Shown here piece after piece: positions 31,634 through 41,545 of a DNA stretch of 64,000 bases (the stretch's first letter is position 1; each line of letters opens with the position of its first letter). The stretch is from an uncultured Akkermansia sp. (lineage in GTDB: Bacteria > Verrucomicrobiota > Verrucomicrobiia > Verrucomicrobiales > Akkermansiaceae). A program made the translations under genes and the position numbers. The notes under the pieces are model-generated. The model worked only from the letters and a program-made list of their open reading frames with translations. It searched no databases and was not told the DNA's origin. The stretch lies in contig CAJGCZ010000004.1 of NCBI GenBank assembly GCA_904501975.1, positions 1 through 64,000 on the forward strand, in the 5' to 3' direction.

Positions 31634-33439
31634 ATGGCTACGGACATCCGACACAAAAGAAACTTTTCCATTATTGCACACATTGACCACGGTAAGACAA
31701 CCTTGTCCGACCGCTTGCTTGAGTTTACCAATACCATTGGCGAGCGCGACAGACAGGACCAGTTGTTGGATGCCATGGATTTGGAACGTGAGAAGGGTAT
31801 TACCATTAAATCTCACCCCGTAACAATGCAGTACAAGGCCAAGGACGGCCAGGTATATGAGTTGAATCTTTTGGATACGCCCGGCCACGTAGACTTTTCC
31901 TATGAGGTTTCTCGTTCCTTAGCTGCATGCGATGGTGCCGTGCTTATTGTAGATGCTGCTCAGGGTGTGGAAGCTCAGACCCTCGCCAACATGCACTTGG
32001 CTCTCGACCAAAAGCTTGAGATTATTCCCGTTGTCAACAAGATTGACCTTCCCAGTGCCAATTTGCCGAAGGTGTACAAGCAGCTTGAGGATGTTGTTTG
32101 CATTCCCCATGAGGAAGCTATCCTTTGTTCTGCTAAGGCAGGTATCGGTATTGAAGAAGTGCTGGAGGCTATTGTAACGCGTGTGCCGCATCCGCAGCCC
32201 GCAGAGGATGATAAATTGCGCGCTCTTGTATTCGACTCCGTATACGACTCCTATCGCGGTGTGGTCTCCTACGTTCGATTGGTCAGCGGCACTGTTTCCC
32301 GTGGCATGAAAGTGAAGCTGTTCGCTACCGACGAAACGTATGAAGTGAAGGAGGTAGGCATTTTCACCCCGAAGATGCAGGCTACCGACCAGCTCGAGAC
32401 CGGTGATGTGGGTTACATTATTGCCAACATGAAGACAGCTGCGGACGTAAAGATTGGCGATACCTACACCAACCTCCAGAATCCCAGTGATTCACCGCTG
32501 CCGGGCTTCAAGGAGATTCGTCCTATGGTGTTCTCCGGTATTTATCCCGTGGATTCCTCTGATTACGAAGCACTGAAGGCCGCTATGGCTAAGTTGCAGA
32601 TTAATGACGCTGCCTTTACCTACATGGGTGAGAGCTCTGTAGCCCTTGGTTTCGGTTTCCGTTGCGGTTTCCTTGGTTTGCTCCACATGGAGATTATCCA
32701 AGAGCGTTTGCGCCGTGAGTTCAACATGGATGTGATTTCCACCTATCCTTCCGTAATTTATGAAGTAACCAAGACAGACGGCACGGAGGTGCTGGTGGAC
32801 AATCCGAGCATCTTGCCCGACCCGCAGGAAATTCAGGAAATCCGTGAGCCTATTGTTAAGGTCTTCGTGATGATTCCGGCTGAATACATCGGCGACATCA
32901 TGCGCATTGTGATGGAGAAGCGTGGTGAAGTGGTACACACGGAGACCATTGATGACACGCGTGTGATGCTGACCTGCCGTATTCCCATGGCTGAAATCCT
33001 AGTTGATTTCAATGATAAGCTTAAGTCTGCCACTCGTGGCTATGGTTCCATGGACTACGAGCAGGATGGTTACCAAGCCGCTAAGCTCGTGAAGATGGAT
33101 ATGATGATTGCCGGTGAGCCGGTGGATGCTTTCTCCATGATTGTACACCGTGAGCGTGCGGAGTCTCAGGGGCGCGAGCTTGCTCTCAAACTTAAGGATG
33201 TTATCCCAAGACAGTTGTTCACTGTGGCCATTCAGGCCTGCATTGGCGGTAAGATTATCGCCCGCGAGAGCATCTCTGCTATGCGTAAGAACGTGACGGC
33301 TAAGTGTTATGGCGGTGACGTAACGCGTAAGCGCAAGTTGCTCGAGAAGCAGAAGGAAGGTAAGAAGCGCATGAAGTCCATCGGTCGCGTGAATATCCCG
33401 CAAGAGGCCTTCATTAACGTGCTGAAGACCGGTGATTAA
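31634..33439 (+). CDS. lepA: Elongation factor 4
   Basis: LepA/EF4 is a ribosome-binding GTPase related to EF-G that remodels stalled or early-elongating ribosomes. The G motifs are AHIDHGKTTLSDRLLE, DTPGHVDFSYEVSR and NKIDLPSA. The switch segment LEREKGITIKSHP and the EF4-specific C-terminal domain (YGSMDYEQDGY, KCYGGDVTRKRKLLEKQKEG) are intact. At 601 aa it has normal length. The start at 31634 matches the family. Ten codons further upstream overlap the promoter. Confidence 0.97.
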   Translation: MATDIRHKRNFSIIAHIDHGKTTLSDRLLEFTNTIGERDRQDQLLDAMDLEREKGITIKSHPVTMQYKAKDGQVYELNLLDTPGHVDFSYEVSRSLAACDGAVLIVDAAQGVEAQTLANMHLALDQKLEIIPVVNKIDLPSANLPKVYKQLEDVVCIPHEEAILCSAKAGIGIEEVLEAIVTRVPHPQPAEDDKLRALVFDSVYDSYRGVVSYVRLVSGTVSRGMKVKLFATDETYEVKEVGIFTPKMQATDQLETGDVGYIIANMKTAADVKIGDTYTNLQNPSDSPLPGFKEIRPMVFSGIYPVDSSDYEALKAAMAKLQINDAAFTYMGESSVALGFGFRCGFLGLLHMEIIQERLRREFNMDVISTYPSVIYEVTKTDGTEVLVDNPSILPDPQEIQEIREPIVKVFVMIPAEYIGDIMRIVMEKRGEVVHTETIDDTRVMLTCRIPMAEILVDFNDKLKSATRGYGSMDYEQDGYQAAKLVKMDMMIAGEPVDAFSMIVHRERAESQGRELALKLKDVIPRQLFTVAIQACIGGKIIARESISAMRKNVTAKCYGGDVTRKRKLLEKQKEGKKRMKSIGRVNIPQEAFINVLKTGD

Positions 33440-33445
33440 TGTTTC

Positions 33446-33478
33446 GCACCTCGGTTCGTATGAATCGAGGTGCTTTTT
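33446..33478 (+). terminator. lepA terminator
   Basis: GCACCTCGGTTC pairs with GAATCGAGGTGC around GTAT and is followed by TTTTT. It lies 9 bases before the response regulator ATG, so that gene relies on read-through or on a promoter hidden in lepA. Confidence 0.88.
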
Positions 33479-33486
33479 CTAAGACT

Positions 33487-34182
33487 ATGAGCTTTCATAT
33501 ATTAGTTGCTGAAGACGAGGAAGATATAGCCGAGCTGATTGCCTTCAACTTGGAGAGGCAGGGCTGGAAAACAACGTTGGCTAACAACGGCACGCAGGCA
33601 TGGGAGCTTGTGCGCACGCTGCTGCCTGATATGGTGATTCTTGATATCATGATGCCCGGCATGGATGGCTTGAGTGTCTTCCGCTGCATGAAAGAAGCAC
33701 CCATGACGGCCTCGATTCCTACCTTGTTTTTAACAGCTAAGGCTCAAATGGAAGACAAGCTTGCCGGTTTAGAGTTGGGGGCTGATGACTATGTAACTAA
33801 GCCTTTCAGCCCGAAAGAGCTTGTGCTGCGGGTGAAAAATATTCTGACTCGGGCTGATGCGGCTGCGTCTCAACAATTGATAGTACGTGGCGGTCCGATT
33901 GTACTCGATAAGAACACACTCAGTGCCTCGCTAGACGGGCAGACTCTTGATTTAACAACAGCTGAGTTCCGCTTGCTTGCCTACCTTGTTGAGCGCGCCG
34001 GTAAAGTGCAGAACCGTTACGATTTACAAACTGCGATTTTTGGCTATGCGGATTCGACACAATCACGCACACTGGATACCCACATTAAGCGTTTGCGCCA
34101 AAAATTAGGTGTGCATGCCGGCTGCATTGTTACGGAGCGTGGCGAGGGCTACGCCTTTGACCCCGGTGCTACCTTGGCGTAA
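33487..34182 (+). CDS. OmpR/PhoB-type response regulator
   Basis: This is a two-component response regulator of 231 aa. The receiver domain has the acidic pair in AEDEED, the phosphorylated Asp53 in VILDIMMPG, Thr in FLTAKA and Lys in DDYVTKPFSP. The C-terminal winged-helix DNA-binding domain carries LDLTTAEFRLLAYLVERAG and RTLDTHIKRLRQKLG. No sensor kinase is adjacent. The ATG at 33487 comes right after the lepA terminator; an upstream ATG at 33439 would put the terminator inside the gene and is rejected. Confidence 0.93.
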   Translation: MSFHILVAEDEEDIAELIAFNLERQGWKTTLANNGTQAWELVRTLLPDMVILDIMMPGMDGLSVFRCMKEAPMTASIPTLFLTAKAQMEDKLAGLELGADDYVTKPFSPKELVLRVKNILTRADAAASQQLIVRGGPIVLDKNTLSASLDGQTLDLTTAEFRLLAYLVERAGKVQNRYDLQTAIFGYADSTQSRTLDTHIKRLRQKLGVHAGCIVTERGEGYAFDPGATLA

Positions 34183-34228
34183 TCTCTGTTTCTATCGGTT
34201 AAAAGGGCAAGTTCGTGCTAAAGAATGC

Positions 34229-34257
34229 TTGACATGGTACCTCCTGCGGGGTAGAAT
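34229..34257 (+). promoter_or_regulatory. lpxK promoter
   Basis: A perfect TTGACA (34229-34234) and TAGAAT (34252-34257) are 17 bases apart. Seven bases then lead to the ATG at 34265, which would place the first transcribed base at the start codon. Confidence 0.82.
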
Positions 34258-34264
34258 GGCGGGC

Positions 34265-35461
34265 ATGAAATCGCGCATGGATGAGTTTGCTGAGTGGGGA
34301 ACCGAGGTCGTATTCGGTCGTGCTCACGGTTTTCGTGCGTGGATGATGCGCTGCGTTTTGCGTTTCGCCTCGTTCTTTTTCTATTTGTTGGTTAAAACCC
34401 GATTGTTCTTGTTTACTCGCCGTATTAAAACGGTCCGTTACTTAGGCACATTTGTTGTCAGTGTCGGCAATATTACGGCCGGTGGTACAGGCAAGACTCC
34501 TGTGGTTGAGTTTTTGTCAAAGGCGCTTTCTGCGCGAGGTAGAAAGTGTGCCATTCTTACGCGTGGCTACAAGAGCGAACCGCTGGATGAGCCGCAGGAA
34601 TGGAAGGATAAGGACGGGCATGATGTGCCCCATCTTCCTAAAATTGCCAGCGATGGTGTAACCCGCTACCTTAGCCCGTTGTATGCCGGTGACGAGCCTT
34701 TTATGTTGGCTCGCAATCTTGACGGCGTAGCTGTGCTGGTGGACAAGGATCGTGTGAAGTCCGGTATTTTCGCAATCGAACAGTTAGGTTGCAATACGCT
34801 TATACTGGACGACGGTATGCAGTATCTGAAGCTCAAACACGAGATTGATATTGTACTTGTGGATTGCGGCTTCCCCTTCGGTACGGGCTCTCTTTTGCCG
34901 CGTGGTACCATGCGTGAGCCTCGCACGAGCTTGGCGAGAGCCAGTTACATTATTCTGACGAAGAGTGGAGGAAAACCCCAGGATTCTCTTATTGCCACGA
35001 TTCGCAAGTATAACAGTGTGGCCGATATTATTGTCACTAACCATGCCCCGGCCCACTTGGAAAACATCTTTACCGGCGAGCGTCGCCCCCTCAGTTTCCT
35101 GAAGGATAAATACGTTGCTTGCATGAGTGGTATTGCACGCCCGGAAAGCTTCGAAGGCTTGGTAGAGGGGTTGGGTGCCCATGTGGAAATTCGCCGCCGA
35201 TATCCGGACCATTATTGGTTTGACCAGAAAGATTTGGAAACCTTTGTAGAGCGCTGCGCAGACCGCGCCATGGATATGATTGTGACCACGGAAAAGGATG
35301 CTGTGCGCTTCCTGAAGCCGGGAGAAATGGAAGTGCCGATTTATTTCCTGCGTATTCAGATTGATATTGAACAGGGACAAGAGCATTGGGATAAGATGAT
35401 TGACCGCATTTGTGCGCTTTCTGACCCCCAGCCGCAGCCTCAGTGGAGTGATTCCCTCTGA
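34265..35461 (+). CDS. lpxK: Tetraacyldisaccharide 4'-kinase
   Basis: LpxK phosphorylates the lipid A disaccharide at the 4' position on the inner face of the cytoplasmic membrane. An N-terminal membrane anchor (FASFFFYLLVKTRLFLF) precedes SVGNITAGGTGKTPVVEFL, the P-loop of this family. LILDDGMQYLKLKHEIDIVL and GSLLPRGTMREP are further landmarks. At 398 aa it is slightly long. It shows that the organism makes lipid A. It precedes the PglX genes by 41 bases but has its own promoter; whether those genes share it is unclear. Confidence 0.94.
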   Translation: MKSRMDEFAEWGTEVVFGRAHGFRAWMMRCVLRFASFFFYLLVKTRLFLFTRRIKTVRYLGTFVVSVGNITAGGTGKTPVVEFLSKALSARGRKCAILTRGYKSEPLDEPQEWKDKDGHDVPHLPKIASDGVTRYLSPLYAGDEPFMLARNLDGVAVLVDKDRVKSGIFAIEQLGCNTLILDDGMQYLKLKHEIDIVLVDCGFPFGTGSLLPRGTMREPRTSLARASYIILTKSGGKPQDSLIATIRKYNSVADIIVTNHAPAHLENIFTGERRPLSFLKDKYVACMSGIARPESFEGLVEGLGAHVEIRRRYPDHYWFDQKDLETFVERCADRAMDMIVTTEKDAVRFLKPGEMEVPIYFLRIQIDIEQGQEHWDKMIDRICALSDPQPQPQWSDSL

Positions 35462-35502
35462 ATGCGTTTACATTGCAGCTCCGGCGATTTGGTTCAGCCA
35501 AC

Positions 35503-38439
35503 ATGGAAAAACGTCTGTTAGAACGCTTTGCCGTAGCTGCGCGTCTCGATTTGCTTGATGCCGTATGGCATCATGCCCGGCAGCGTGGATTTTCTCGCTA
35601 TCAGGCAGAGCGCGCTGCTGCCACATGGTATATACGCCTTTGTTGCCTGCGCTATATGGAGGTAAAGGGTTACATTTCTGAGCGCGATTATACAACACCG
35701 GCGGCTCTTATCGACCAATGTTCCGCGTTTGCCGGTCTCTTACCCCGCCTTTTCGGGAGCAATGTAGAGACAGAACAGTTAATGCCGCCTCAACTACTGC
35801 ATTCCAACGGTTTGATGCATCGAATTCGCACGCTGCTTCCTCGCCGTGTTTGGGATGATGTTTTGATTGTCGGGTGGCTTTATCAGTATTATAATCTCGA
35901 AAAGAAGAATGCTGTTTTTGCTGCGTTAAAGAAGAACATAAAAATTGAGAAAGAAAATATACCGGCAGCCACGCAGCTATTTACCCCTGAATGGCTTGTG
36001 CGGTACATGGTTCAAAATTCCTTGGGGCGACTCAATCTGAATGTTCCTTCAACGAAAACGTGGATGGAGGCATGGCAGCATTACTTGCCCGATGCGCCAC
36101 AAGAGCCGAGTGTTGTATCTTCTTGTTCGGAAACGCCACATGAGTTGCCGGATATCCGTTGTATCGACCCATGCATGGGGAGTGGCCATATTCTGTGTTG
36201 CCTATTTGACCATCTGTTGCAGTTGTACTTGGCCTCAGGTTATAGCATCAGAACATCTGTAGAGCATATTATACAACACAATATCTATGGGGTAGATATT
36301 GATGAGCATGCGGAGCAACTGTGCTCTTTTGCTCTGAGCATGAAAGCGCGGCAATATGTTTCCGATTGGCTGCAAAACGGGTGCCGTCCCCATGTATATG
36401 CGTTGCGTGAGTCTGAAGCATTGCAGGGGGCTACGCATTTCGGTGCGCTGCTGCGCCCGGAGCCGAGCTCCCAGCTGCCGCCGGATGCAGCTTTATTAAC
36501 GCAGCAATACAATATCGTTATCACCAATCCTCCCTATATGGGTGGGCGTGGCATGAATCCCGAATTAAACCGATTCTTGCAAGAGAATTATCGCGAGGCC
36601 AAAGCGGACCTATTTTCAGCTTTTATGGTGCGGTGTCAGGAACTGGCGGCAGAAGGCGGCTTTATTTCCATGCTAACCCAGCAGGCCTGGATGTTTCTTT
36701 CGAGTTACGAGGCCTTCAGGTCAACCTGGCTGCGATATCCGCTGATTCATTTGCTGCACCTTGGACCACAGGCTTTCGAGGAGATTGATGGCGACGTGGT
36801 ACAAACCTGTTGTTTTGTGCAGCAAAAGCGGGTGTTGCCTTCATATCGGAGTGTATTTTGCAGGCTGGTGGAGCCCTTAGGGCCGGCAGCCAAAGAGCAG
36901 GCGTTCTTGCAGGGTGAGGGTAGATTCGTTGCTTCGACAGATAGCTTCTCTGTTATTCCGGGGAAACCGTTAGCTTATTGGGCAAGTAAGGCACTTCGCC
37001 ATGCTTTTGACCAGGGGGGTAAGCTTAAAGAACGAGGAGAGGCAAGGCAGGGGATGGCAACATCCGACAACGCGCGTTTTTTAAGACATTGGTTCGAGGT
37101 AGACTATCAACGACTGGCCCTCGGCTGTCAACATGCAGAAGAGGCTGTGCAGAGTGGCAGAAAGTGGTTCCCGTACAATAAAGGCGGTGAGTTCCGTAAA
37201 TGGTATGGGAATGCGGAATATGTGGTGAACTACGAAAATAACGGCGAGGAAATCAAGGCTTATGCTGCCGGGCTGTATAAGACGTATTCACGTTCTATTA
37301 AGAGCGAATCGCGGTATTTCCAGCCCTGTATCACGTGGTCGAAAGTGACGAACGGTCGGTTGGGTGTTCGCCTGTGCCCGCACGGCTTTATTTTTGATGT
37401 TGCGGGATGTGCGATTTTCTATGAGGATGAAACAGCCAAACTCTTAGATTTGGCTTTTCTTAACTCTAAGGTAGCGCAGCAATTGTTGGGGCTTACCTCG
37501 CCAACCATGAATTATGAGGTTGGCCATATCGCCTCCCTGCCTATCCGACATTTTGAAAATGAGGCCTCGCTTCTTGAGCATATCCATGCTTGCCTGAGTT
37601 GCGCCAAGGCGGATTGGGATAGCTTTGAAACCTCGTGGGATTTTAAGCGCCATCCGTTTGTGGGAAATTATACAAGCATTGACGATGCCTATCGTCGGTG
37701 GGCTTGCGTTACAAGAGAGCGATTCTTGAGTCTGCAATTCCACGAAACTCAGCTAAATTCTTATTTTATTAATCAATATGAGTTACAGAGTGAAATAAAC
37801 CCTGAGGTTGCTGATAGTGAGATAACGGCAAGCCTTGCCGATGAGGCTCGTGATATACGAAGCTTTATATCGTATGCTGTGGGGTGCATGTTTGGTCGAT
37901 ATTCCTTAGACGAGGATGGATTAGTCTATGCCGGGGGCACTTGGGATGCTTCTCGGTATAAAAGAATGAGGCCGGTTGAGAATAACATAATCGCCTTAAA
38001 CGATGATATTGTAAACAAGTTTCTCGAATTCTTAGGTGTTGTATTTGGAGCAGAACGCTTGGAGGAGAACTTGCGCAGTGTGGTTCGCATGCTGGGGTAT
38101 GATGTTGCTTCTCCCCGTGAGTCTTTGCTGCGCTATTTTGTCGCGGAATTTTATGCGGACCATTGTCGTACCTATAGAAAACGCCCTCTATACTGGCTTT
38201 TTGATAGTGGTGGTAAGAGTGGTTTTAAGGCGCTGATGTATGTGCACCGTTATACGCCGGATACGCTTGCCCACTTGTATTCAACTTATTTTTCTGATAT
38301 TAATGCGGAATCTCCTCACAGAGATTTTGCAGAGGCCGTAAGGATTGAATCCTTGCGCCGTGCGCCTATGGATGATGACAAGGGGATTAAATACAATTAT
38401 GCGCAGATGTTCCCTCAGTTATTGGCAAAAATAAGATAA
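35503..38439 (+). CDS. pglX: PglX-type adenine DNA methyltransferase, copy 1
   Basis: This 978-aa protein resembles PglX, the N6-adenine methyltransferase of BREX and related defence systems. It contains the entry motif ATQLFTPEWLVRYMVQNSLG, the SAM-binding DPCMGSGHIL near residue 222 and the catalytic NPPYMGG at 342-348. Later come the PglX-typical FETSWDFKRHPF, AVGCMFGRYSLDEDGLVYAG and RPLYWLFDSGGKSGFKALMY. It is shorter than the roughly 1,200 aa of canonical PglX. I see no nuclease motif. The ATG at 35503 aligns with the start of the paralogue 3 bases downstream (MEKRLLERFAV versus MDKRRLTHFAV). No pglZ, brxC, brxA, brxB or brxL is in the window. The role could be orphan methylation or half of an unrecognised defence unit. 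Confidence 0.88.
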   Translation: MEKRLLERFAVAARLDLLDAVWHHARQRGFSRYQAERAAATWYIRLCCLRYMEVKGYISERDYTTPAALIDQCSAFAGLLPRLFGSNVETEQLMPPQLLHSNGLMHRIRTLLPRRVWDDVLIVGWLYQYYNLEKKNAVFAALKKNIKIEKENIPAATQLFTPEWLVRYMVQNSLGRLNLNVPSTKTWMEAWQHYLPDAPQEPSVVSSCSETPHELPDIRCIDPCMGSGHILCCLFDHLLQLYLASGYSIRTSVEHIIQHNIYGVDIDEHAEQLCSFALSMKARQYVSDWLQNGCRPHVYALRESEALQGATHFGALLRPEPSSQLPPDAALLTQQYNIVITNPPYMGGRGMNPELNRFLQENYREAKADLFSAFMVRCQELAAEGGFISMLTQQAWMFLSSYEAFRSTWLRYPLIHLLHLGPQAFEEIDGDVVQTCCFVQQKRVLPSYRSVFCRLVEPLGPAAKEQAFLQGEGRFVASTDSFSVIPGKPLAYWASKALRHAFDQGGKLKERGEARQGMATSDNARFLRHWFEVDYQRLALGCQHAEEAVQSGRKWFPYNKGGEFRKWYGNAEYVVNYENNGEEIKAYAAGLYKTYSRSIKSESRYFQPCITWSKVTNGRLGVRLCPHGFIFDVAGCAIFYEDETAKLLDLAFLNSKVAQQLLGLTSPTMNYEVGHIASLPIRHFENEASLLEHIHACLSCAKADWDSFETSWDFKRHPFVGNYTSIDDAYRRWACVTRERFLSLQFHETQLNSYFINQYELQSEINPEVADSEITASLADEARDIRSFISYAVGCMFGRYSLDEDGLVYAGGTWDASRYKRMRPVENNIIALNDDIVNKFLEFLGVVFGAERLEENLRSVVRMLGYDVASPRESLLRYFVAEFYADHCRTYRKRPLYWLFDSGGKSGFKALMYVHRYTPDTLAHLYSTYFSDINAESPHRDFAEAVRIESLRRAPMDDDKGIKYNYAQMFPQLLAKIR

Positions 38440-38442
38440 GGT

Positions 38443-41400
38443 ATGGATAAAAGAAGATTAACACATTTTGCCGTACAAGCACGTACGACCTTGCAGTCTG
38501 CTGTGGCGGATTGTGTTATGTCCATGCCTATCTACGATGCAAAACAAGTCATTGAAGAGGTGTCTTATACGTGGTTTATACGCCTCTGTGCTCTCCGTTA
38601 TATGGAGGTGAACGGATATCTGAGTACCCCCATTTTTACCAATAACGATAATACCTGTGCGGAGATAAGCGACCCGCCTCTATACAAGAACTGTATCATT
38701 GCTCAATGTCGGGAGTTGGGAGCGCTCGGTATCTCACTATTTTCTCCTGTTTCCGCCTTGGAAGAGGCGCTTTTCTCGGAATCGCTCATAGGGGGCGATG
38801 CTAAGCTTTTGTCTCTCATGCTGCAAATACCTCGAGCAGAATGGAAAGAGGGCGTGCAGATATTAGGTTGGCTTTTCCAATATTACCATGCAGACAAACG
38901 GGACGCCGCCATCGCGGCCTTGAATGACGCGGGGTATATCAGTTATCATCTCCTGCCGGCAGCCACGCAATTATTTACACCGGAGTGGATTGTACGTTAT
39001 CTGGTGGAAAACTCCTTAGGACGTTTGTGGTTATCAGCGCATCCCAACTCTGAATTACAGTCCGGGTGGAAGTATTATTTGCAGGAGCCCGTGCAGAGCT
39101 CCCCGCGTTGTGATGCTCTTGTAGATGTGTCGCCGCAAGATATTACCTGTATGGATCCATGCATGGGGAGCGGGCACATCTTAGCTTATGTTTTCGATGT
39201 GCTCATGCAAATATATAGAACAGCAGGGTACGACGATACGGCAGCAGTTGCATCCATCATTCGCAACAATATACACGGTTTGGACATAGATGAGAGAGCT
39301 GCGCAGCTTGCAGCCTTTACTGTGACAATGAAGGCTCGCGAGTATGATGCCGATTGGTTATCGCACTGCATTGTGCCACGGGTATACGCCGTGAAGGAAA
39401 GCACGCATTTCCATCAAAACGTTGATGATGTATCATTGTTCAAGCTGTTCCAGGACATGAAAGATGCGAGCGAATATGGTTCGCTGCTGCGGCCGGCATG
39501 TTCGCCAGAGACGCTTGAACGGTTACGAAACACTTATGGCCGCGCCTCAACTATAGGGGTGCTTGCTGATACGGCTGAGCTATTGTGCCGACAATACGAT
39601 GTAGTCGTTACGAATCCTCCTTATTTGGGCGCCGCAGGGATGAGCGATAAGCTGAGCGCTTTCGTTAAGCAACATTATCCGGATTCAAAGGCGGATTTAT
39701 ATGCCGTCTTTATGGAACGGTGCATGAGTATGACGAGGCGCGGCAAATATATGGCGATGGTGACTCAGCATACATGGATGTTCCTGGCGGGATTTCAGCC
39801 CCTGAGGCGCCGAATGTTGCAAGAGTGTATCATTTCTTTGTTGCACTTAGGTGCTCGCGCATTCGATGAAATACCCGGTGAGGTGGTGCAAACTGCTGCA
39901 TTTGTCATTCGTAAGCAGTATGATGCCGATTATCGTGGTGTGTATTGCCGTTTAACGGATGTTTTGTTACCTAAGGAGAAAGAGTCGTTGTTCCATGCAC
40001 ACACGCGGGAATATGTGGTGAATCAGGCACAATTTTCTCAAGTAGCAGGGTCGCCCGTCCTTTATTGGTTGCATCCGGCCTTGTTACGCACATTTTCGTT
40101 ACCCACGTTATCATCTGTTGGGGTGACTATCAACGGATTAACAACAGGTGATAATGGTAAGTTTGTGCGCTTATGGCATGAGGTTTGTTTTGACACAATT
40201 GACTATGGCGCCGTATCTGTTGAGGAGAGTGTGAACCGCAGGAGAAAATGGTTCCCCTACAATAAAGGAGGCGGATATTGCAAATGGTATGGGAATAACG
40301 ACTTTGTTATCAATTGGTATGATAATGGGCGAGAAGTGAAAGAACATGGCCGTATGGTGTCTCGCGGCATGCGGTACCAGTTTCTGCCATCCATCACTTG
40401 GAGTAAAATTGCTTCAACGTCTCCCTCGTTTCGCATTAAGGGAGCCGGTTCCATGTTTGATGTTGGCGGTTTAAGTCTGTTTCCGCATACAACAGAGAAC
40501 ACTCTTTACCTTCTGGGCTTGTTAAATTCTTCGTATGCTCGTCATGTGCTACAATGTCTTTCTCCTACCGTAAATTGCGAAACCGGCCATGTTGCTTCCT
40601 TGCCTGTTTTAATACCGCCGGATGTGTCATGTGTGTCGAATTTGGTATCGGAGTGTATACGATTGTCTCGTGACGATTGGGATTTGCATGAAACATCGCC
40701 CGATTTTAAGCGGCATCCCTTGGTGAGACCGGGCGCTAGCCTTAGAGCCGCTTATAGCGAATGGGAAAAGGAAGCGCAAGAAAGGTTTTCATTACTGAAG
40801 CATCATGAAGAAGAGATTAATCGGCATATAATCAAGCTCTACCAGCTACATGGTACTGTTTCTCCTGCCGTTCAGGATGAAGAGGTAACCGTTTCTCGTG
40901 CTGAACCCGGGCGCGATGTGCGGAGTTTGCTTTCGTTTGCGGTAGGATGTATGTTTGGCCGTTATTCTTTGGATGAAGTGGGGCTTGTTTATGCCGGTGG
41001 TGCGTGGACACCCCGGAAATATAGTCGATTTACCCCTTGCGTGGATAACATTATACCCATTTGCACACCTGTACCCGGGGTGAGGGATATTGTAGCATGG
41101 GTGGAAGATTTTCTTGTAGCCGTATACGGCGCAGAATCGCTGGAAGATAATCTTAGTTTTATCGCTAAAGCATTAGGGAAAAAATCCAAGAACCCTCGCA
41201 TTGTGTTGCGTCGGTATTTCCAAAAAGAGTTTTATGCAGACCATTGTCGTGTGTATAAAAAGCGGCCGATTTACTGGATGTTTGATAGCGGTAAAGAAGG
41301 GAGCTTTAAAGCCCTGATGTATATGCACCGCTATAATGATAGATTGTTGTCGCATTTGCTTACTCATTATATTCAACCGGCACTCTCTCATTTGTTCAGC

Positions 41401-41544
41401 ATGAGCGCACCGGACGAAGAGTTGCAGCAATATGAACAACAACTGAGAGAACGGACTCAACGCGGTATACAGCTTGACTCTGATGCGGGGGTGAAGTATA
41501 ATTACTCCGCTTTGTTTCCCCAACTGTTAGCAAAAATACGATAA
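38443..41544 (+). CDS. pglX: PglX-type adenine DNA methyltransferase, copy 2
   Basis: This 1,033-aa paralogue of the preceding gene has the same order of motifs: ATQLFTPEWIVRYLVENSLG, DPCMGSGHILAYVF near residue 238, NPPYLGAAGM near 391, ETSPDFKRHPLV, AVGCMFGRYSLDEVGLVYAG and RPIYWMFDSGKEGSFKALMY. Both catalytic motifs are intact, so both copies may methylate, perhaps at different targets. The regions between NPPY and the C-terminus, where target recognition usually lies, differ more than the catalytic core. It starts 3 bases after copy 1 and ends 1 base before a membrane-protein gene, so the three are one operon. Confidence 0.88.
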   Translation: MDKRRLTHFAVQARTTLQSAVADCVMSMPIYDAKQVIEEVSYTWFIRLCALRYMEVNGYLSTPIFTNNDNTCAEISDPPLYKNCIIAQCRELGALGISLFSPVSALEEALFSESLIGGDAKLLSLMLQIPRAEWKEGVQILGWLFQYYHADKRDAAIAALNDAGYISYHLLPAATQLFTPEWIVRYLVENSLGRLWLSAHPNSELQSGWKYYLQEPVQSSPRCDALVDVSPQDITCMDPCMGSGHILAYVFDVLMQIYRTAGYDDTAAVASIIRNNIHGLDIDERAAQLAAFTVTMKAREYDADWLSHCIVPRVYAVKESTHFHQNVDDVSLFKLFQDMKDASEYGSLLRPACSPETLERLRNTYGRASTIGVLADTAELLCRQYDVVVTNPPYLGAAGMSDKLSAFVKQHYPDSKADLYAVFMERCMSMTRRGKYMAMVTQHTWMFLAGFQPLRRRMLQECIISLLHLGARAFDEIPGEVVQTAAFVIRKQYDADYRGVYCRLTDVLLPKEKESLFHAHTREYVVNQAQFSQVAGSPVLYWLHPALLRTFSLPTLSSVGVTINGLTTGDNGKFVRLWHEVCFDTIDYGAVSVEESVNRRRKWFPYNKGGGYCKWYGNNDFVINWYDNGREVKEHGRMVSRGMRYQFLPSITWSKIASTSPSFRIKGAGSMFDVGGLSLFPHTTENTLYLLGLLNSSYARHVLQCLSPTVNCETGHVASLPVLIPPDVSCVSNLVSECIRLSRDDWDLHETSPDFKRHPLVRPGASLRAAYSEWEKEAQERFSLLKHHEEEINRHIIKLYQLHGTVSPAVQDEEVTVSRAEPGRDVRSLLSFAVGCMFGRYSLDEVGLVYAGGAWTPRKYSRFTPCVDNIIPICTPVPGVRDIVAWVEDFLVAVYGAESLEDNLSFIAKALGKKSKNPRIVLRRYFQKEFYADHCRVYKKRPIYWMFDSGKEGSFKALMYMHRYNDRLLSHLLTHYIQPALSHLFSMSAPDEELQQYEQQLRERTQRGIQLDSDAGVKYNYSALFPQLLAKIR

Positions 41545-41545
41545 G

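Noticed and set aside
33439..33486. Response regulator starting at 33439
   Set aside because: That start would place the lepA terminator hairpin inside the coding sequence. MSFHILVAEDEED at 33487 is the normal receiver start.
35503..41544. Complete BREX system
   Set aside because: Only PglX-type genes are present. The flanking genes are lpxK and a membrane protein, with no PglZ, BrxC, BrxA, BrxB or BrxL.
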